In this document: one piece after another, positions 61,475 to 64,000 of the stretch
How positions within the stretch are numbered: the first letter of the stretch is position 1
How the letters are laid out: each line of letters begins with the position of its first letter
NCBI GenBank assembly: GCA_964464925.1
Contig: CAYXLI010000007.1
Location: 194,069-258,068 of the forward strand
DNA length: 64,000 bases
Reading direction: 5' to 3'
Source: CAYXLI01 sp964464925
GTDB taxonomy: Bacteria > Acidobacteriota > Terriglobia > Bryobacterales > Bryobacteraceae
Program-made: the position numbers and the translations under genes
Notes under the pieces: model-generated
Databases searched by the model: none
Told to the model about the DNA's origin: nothing
What the model saw: the letters and a program-made list of their open reading frames with translations, nothing else

Positions 61475-61750
61475 TCACACCACGTCCAGATAGATCTGCC
61501 CGTCGATCACGTGGATGGGCACTCCGCCCATGCGGCAATCGAACTCCCATGCGTGCCACGGACATACGAGCACGTGACCGTGCAGCGCTCCATGAGCAAG
61601 CGGTCCGCCACGATGCGGGCATGTTCCATCCATGGCATGCAACTGCCCTTCCACATCGCACACCGCGTAAGTCTTTCCATTCGCCGCCTTTACTTCAGAC
61701 ACCTGCCCGGCGGAGATAGCCGTGCGTGGGCCAATAGGAACGAGTGCCAT
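61475..61750 (-). CDS. Rieske [2Fe-2S] protein (91 aa)
   Basis: A small soluble Rieske ferredoxin of the nitrite-reductase-small-subunit/dioxygenase type. The cluster ligands are in CPHRGGPLAHGALHG and VLVCPWHAWEFD (C-x-H ... C-x2-H). The ending MGGVPIHVIDGQIYLDVV is standard. It probably donates electrons to a reductase or oxygenase not present here. Six bases separate it from the mutM start, so the two may form a small unit. It diverges from the sugar-binding lipoprotein gene. Confidence 0.93.
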   Translation of the reverse strand: MALVPIGPRTAISAGQVSEVKAANGKTYAVCDVEGQLHAMDGTCPHRGGPLAHGALHGHVLVCPWHAWEFDCRMGGVPIHVIDGQIYLDVV

Positions 61751-61767
61751 AATCTAATTAAATCAAC

Positions 61768-62727
61768 ATGCAACGCATTCTCGCGATATTGTTTGCGGCA
61801 GCGCTGTGCACGGGATGCCGTGAGGAGCCGAAGCGCGTGGTCGGCGTGGTGCCGAAGGGTGCGAACCACATCTTCTGGCAAACCGTTCATGCGGGAGCTT
61901 TGAAGGCAGCACAGGAATATAAGCTCGAAATCGAGTGGAACGCACCTACGCTCGAGGTAGACGCGAGCCGGCAGATCGGGATCGTGGATTCCATGATCAC
62001 GCGGCACCTGGCAGGCATCGTGCTGGCTCCCGTCGATCGTAAGGCGCTGGTTTCTTCTGTGGAGCGAGCTACGCGGGCAGCGATCCCCGTCGCCATCTTC
62101 GATTCCGACATCGACACTCAGCACCGCATCACCTACGTGGCTACCGACAATCGGGAAGGCGGCCGTATGGCAGCGCGCAAACTGGCGGAACTGGTGGAGG
62201 ACTGGGGCAAGGTAGCAGTCATCGGTTTCATGCCCGGCAGTGCTTCCACCATGGAGCGCGAGCAGGGGTTTGAAGAGGAGATGAAAGCGAACCATCCGAA
62301 GATCGAAGTAGTGGCCACGGTTTTCGGCGAAGCAAGCCAGGCGAAGGCCCTGCGCGATACGGAAAACATTCTGACGCGGCATCCGGATCTCCGCGGGATT
62401 TTCGCGGATAACGAATCGAGTTCAGCAGGTGCAGTGCAGGCTCTGAAGACGCGGCTGGACGCGAGGGTGCGGATGGTCGCATTCGACGCGTCGGAATCGT
62501 TGATCGAAGATCTGCGGCATCGCTTCATCGACGCGCTGCTAGTGCAAGATCCGTTCAAAATGGGCTACGAATCAACGAAAGCAGTGGCGATGAAGCTGGA
62601 TGGCAAAACGCCGGCAGCTCATATCGACTCGGGAATTACGCTGGTGACGCGGAGCAATCTGGAGTCGCCTGACGTGGTGAACCTGTTGTATCCGGATATT
62701 AAGCGATATTTGAGCTCCGGAAAGTGA
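61768..62727 (+). CDS. Sugar ABC transporter substrate-binding lipoprotein (RbsB-like)
   Basis: 319 residues. A lipoprotein signal, MQRILAILFAAALCTGC, gives lipidated Cys17. The mature part is a periplasmic binding protein-1 fold: GVVPKGANHIFWQTVHAGAL, LAGIVLAPVDRKALV, AATDNREGG-like block YVATDNREGGRMAARKL, IFADNESSSAGAVQAL and VAFDASESLIEDLRHRFIDA. It would deliver a sugar to an ABC importer, but no permease or ATPase gene is adjacent. A TAATCT lies 12 bases before the ATG. Confidence 0.88.
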   Translation: MQRILAILFAAALCTGCREEPKRVVGVVPKGANHIFWQTVHAGALKAAQEYKLEIEWNAPTLEVDASRQIGIVDSMITRHLAGIVLAPVDRKALVSSVERATRAAIPVAIFDSDIDTQHRITYVATDNREGGRMAARKLAELVEDWGKVAVIGFMPGSASTMEREQGFEEEMKANHPKIEVVATVFGEASQAKALRDTENILTRHPDLRGIFADNESSSAGAVQALKTRLDARVRMVAFDASESLIEDLRHRFIDALLVQDPFKMGYESTKAVAMKLDGKTPAAHIDSGITLVTRSNLESPDVVNLLYPDIKRYLSSGK

Positions 62728-62763
62728 CGCCGCTGAGGCCGCCATGTTATAAAAGAATTTCGG

Positions 62764-62839
62764 GCCACCCTAGCTCAGTTGGTAGAGCGGCTGATTCGTA
62801 ATCAGCAGGTCGCCAGTTCGATCCTGGCGGGTGGCTCCA
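62764..62839 (+). tRNA. tRNA-Thr (CGT), CCA encoded
   Basis: A 76-base cloverleaf. Acceptor GCCACCC pairs with GGGTGGC, the D arm is AGCTCAGTTGGTAGAGC, and the anticodon stem-loop CTGATTCGTAATCAG gives anticodon CGT. The T arm is GCCAGTTCGATCCTGGC. Discriminator T and an encoded CCA follow (62837-62839). A 7-base inverted repeat at 62873-62879/62890-62896 may act as its terminator. Confidence 0.97.
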
Positions 62840-62930
62840 GTGTTTCAATCACTTTAGCCCGTCCTGAGGTTTTGCCCAATCCGACAAAGTTGGGCACAAC
62901 CGATTCGACATTCAATGGATCAGCTCAGGC

Positions 62931-63837
62931 ATGTCACCTGCGATCGACATCCTGGTGGGGATCACTAGCGCGCCTGATATCGGCGGAAAACACCACGTTC
63001 CCAAAGAATGGCCGATCCGCTCTTTTTGGCGACAATGTGGTCATGGGTTCCGCGCGCGTAACGAGCCGAGATGGTGTGAACGCTGCGCGGTCCTCCTCGA
63101 TCACCACGAGTGCCGGTTTCAAGCGGTCGATCAAGAACAGGATATCGGCAAGGACGTATACGTTGACATTGCGGACAACGCTGGAATCACGCCCTTTTGC
63201 GTCGCGCTTCAGATCAAGTCCGGCGTTTCGTACCGTACGGCTGATCGCTACGCAGTGCCCGTCGATTATCATGCGGACCTCTGGCGACGCTCCGCCGTCC
63301 CCGTGTTCGGCATCGTGTACGACCCCGAGGACGAGCAGATCCGCTGGCTGGACATGACCGGGTATCTCCGCGCGCATCCCGAGCAGTCGGGCGGGAGCGT
63401 CCCGGTTGTCGCGCGTCAGACGCTCGATGTGATGACCTTGCGGTGCGCGCATACGCTGCTAGCGGCACCACCGATCTTGTCCTGAGTCTTCTCGCGCCCG
63501 ACCCGTTTCAGACGGGCGCGGTTTACGACGCATGGGCACTCGGTCAGAACCGAAGTACCTGCTGCTCCGGCGGCGATTCCTCATGGAGCTCGGACCCGGT
63601 GCCGTGCGCCGGACTATTTGGCTTCTGTCCCATGTGGGCTCTCATCCGAACATTTTCGTCAGCAGGGACACCTGGATCAAGCCTGAAACCGAAGGGCTGC
63701 TCTTGCCAACGTTCCGCTGGTCGCCCGAAGAACTCGCGCAACTGAACACCGAATTCCCGGCGCTGATGCACCACGAGTGGTTCCAAGGCATCGCCGCATC
63801 GCTCACGGAATCGAAAGACCGCCTCTCCCTATACTGA
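62931..63837 (+). pseudogene. Broken DUF4365-like gene
   Basis: Three frames in succession encode a DUF4365-like nuclease-type protein. Frame one, from ATG 62931, carries the core CRFQAVDQEQDIGKDVYVDI and VALQIKSGVSYRTADRYAVP, then SAVPVFGIVYDPEDEQIRWL. Frame two begins near 63450 and reads SGTTDLVLSLLAPDPFQTGA. Frame three, from about 63545, reads RRTIWLLSHVGSHPNIFVSR and LLLPTFRWSPEELAQLN and stops at 63837. Each change is by one base in the same direction, as expected for single-base losses or sequence errors. No function is assigned. It lies directly after tRNA-Thr. Confidence 0.6.
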
Positions 63838-64000
63838 ACTGCTTGTCAGACGATAAGGGTCTCCGCTAACCGGCGCGGTGTACTTGCGGTCGCGCAACCA
63901 CAATGGCTTCATAGCGACGTACCCGATGATCACTGCCGCGCTCAAGATCGTGCCGGATAACGCGGTCTTGCTGGTGAAATCGTGGCATTGGATGTGAGGG
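63829..64000 (-). CDS. Partial gene at the window edge (C-terminal 56 residues)
   Basis: On the minus strand an open frame enters at the window end and stops at TAG 63831-63829. It contains a membrane-like stretch (ALSGTILSAAVIIGYVAMKP) and a polar end (KYTAPVSGDPYRLTSSS). No family is recognised. It converges with the broken DUF4365 gene with a nine-base overlap. Only composition and hydrophobic pattern support it. Confidence 0.3.
   Translation of the reverse strand, partial: PHIQCHDFTSKTALSGTILSAAVIIGYVAMKPLWLRDRKYTAPVSGDPYRLTSSSV

Noticed and set aside
62934..63452. 172-residue minus-strand frame over the DUF4365 region
   Set aside because: The plus-strand frames carry the DUF4365 core; the minus frame is its complement without recognisable motifs.
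62764..64000. Genomic island integrated at tRNA-Thr with flanking repeats
   Set aside because: No repeat of the tRNA 3' end and no integrase were seen before the window ends. Only kept as a suggestion in the DUF4365 finding.
1..64000. CRISPR array, insertion sequence or prophage
   Set aside because: No regularly spaced repeats, no transposase or integrase, and no phage structural genes were found on either strand.

Overview
The window looks like chromosome of an acidobacterium of the Solibacter/Bryobacter type. The main evidence is the secreted beta-propeller at 1512-3140, whose last ~210 residues resemble the C-terminal module known mainly from Solibacter. Other features fit: a 1180-residue TonB receptor with an N-terminal carboxypeptidase-regulatory domain, Tat-exported sulfatase and DUF1080 proteins, a CRTAC1 (ASPIC/UnbV-type) protein, a PEP-CTERM protein, many GTG/TTG starts and dense packing with overlapping ends. 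No phage, transposase, CRISPR array or rRNA was seen. All family names come from reading the proteins; no database was searched.

Layout. 1-9.5 kb: argS (3' end outside the window), beta-propeller, DUF2061 protein, ferredoxin, lipoprotein, small amidohydrolase, accC coupled to a secreted regulatory-domain protein, a decayed thuA-like remnant and a Fur regulator. 9.5-20.1 kb: FHA-GAF-PP2C phosphatase, TPR/MA-type peptidase, secreted DUF protein, Tat-type DegT aminotransferase with a frameshift, aguB-aguA (agmatine to putrescine), M14 carboxypeptidase, DUF481 protein. 20.1-28.3 kb: fabG, ubiD, tRNA-His, a 51-residue zinc-ribbon protein, acyltransferase-like membrane protein, O-methyltransferase, a 41-residue membrane peptide, an ABC export permease without its ATPase, sulfatase and a double DUF1080 protein. 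28.3-33.1 kb: unrecognised membrane proteins, a small exported peptide with a duplicated Cys-x-x-Cys motif, an XRE-like regulator, ubiX and pheA. 33.1-42.3 kb: sugar isomerase/epimerase with Gfo/Idh/MocA oxidoreductase, then TPR protein and seven-haem cytochrome facing CRTAC1 protein and TonB receptor. 42.4-50.3 kb: class V aminotransferase, M48 protease, CHRD/PEP-CTERM protein, GH36 galactosidase, acidic/His-rich protein, hypothetical protein, phosphomannomutase. 50.3-55.4 kb: a tight minus-strand run PHP - glycosyltransferase - dienoyl-CoA-reductase-like SDR - amino-acid permease - 3-methyladenine glycosylase. 56-62.7 kb: tyrS, two FtsX-type permeases and folP in one run, opposed by mutM and a Rieske protein, then a sugar-binding lipoprotein. 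The end holds tRNA-Thr(CGT), a broken DUF4365-like gene and the edge of another gene.

Taken together the region mixes housekeeping genes with scavenging and cell-surface functions (TonB uptake, sulfatase, GH36, DUF1080, exported peptidases). Two patterns stand out. Several genes have a -10-like hexamer only 5-10 bases before a GTG, TTG or ATG start, suggesting leaderless mRNAs. Several genes also carry reading-frame lesions (thuA remnant, DegT aminotransferase, DUF4365 gene, possibly the cytochrome start), which could be real decay or single-base sequence errors. No clearly new multi-gene system is evident; the best candidate for something undescribed is the duplicated-motif exported peptide at 29860-30051.
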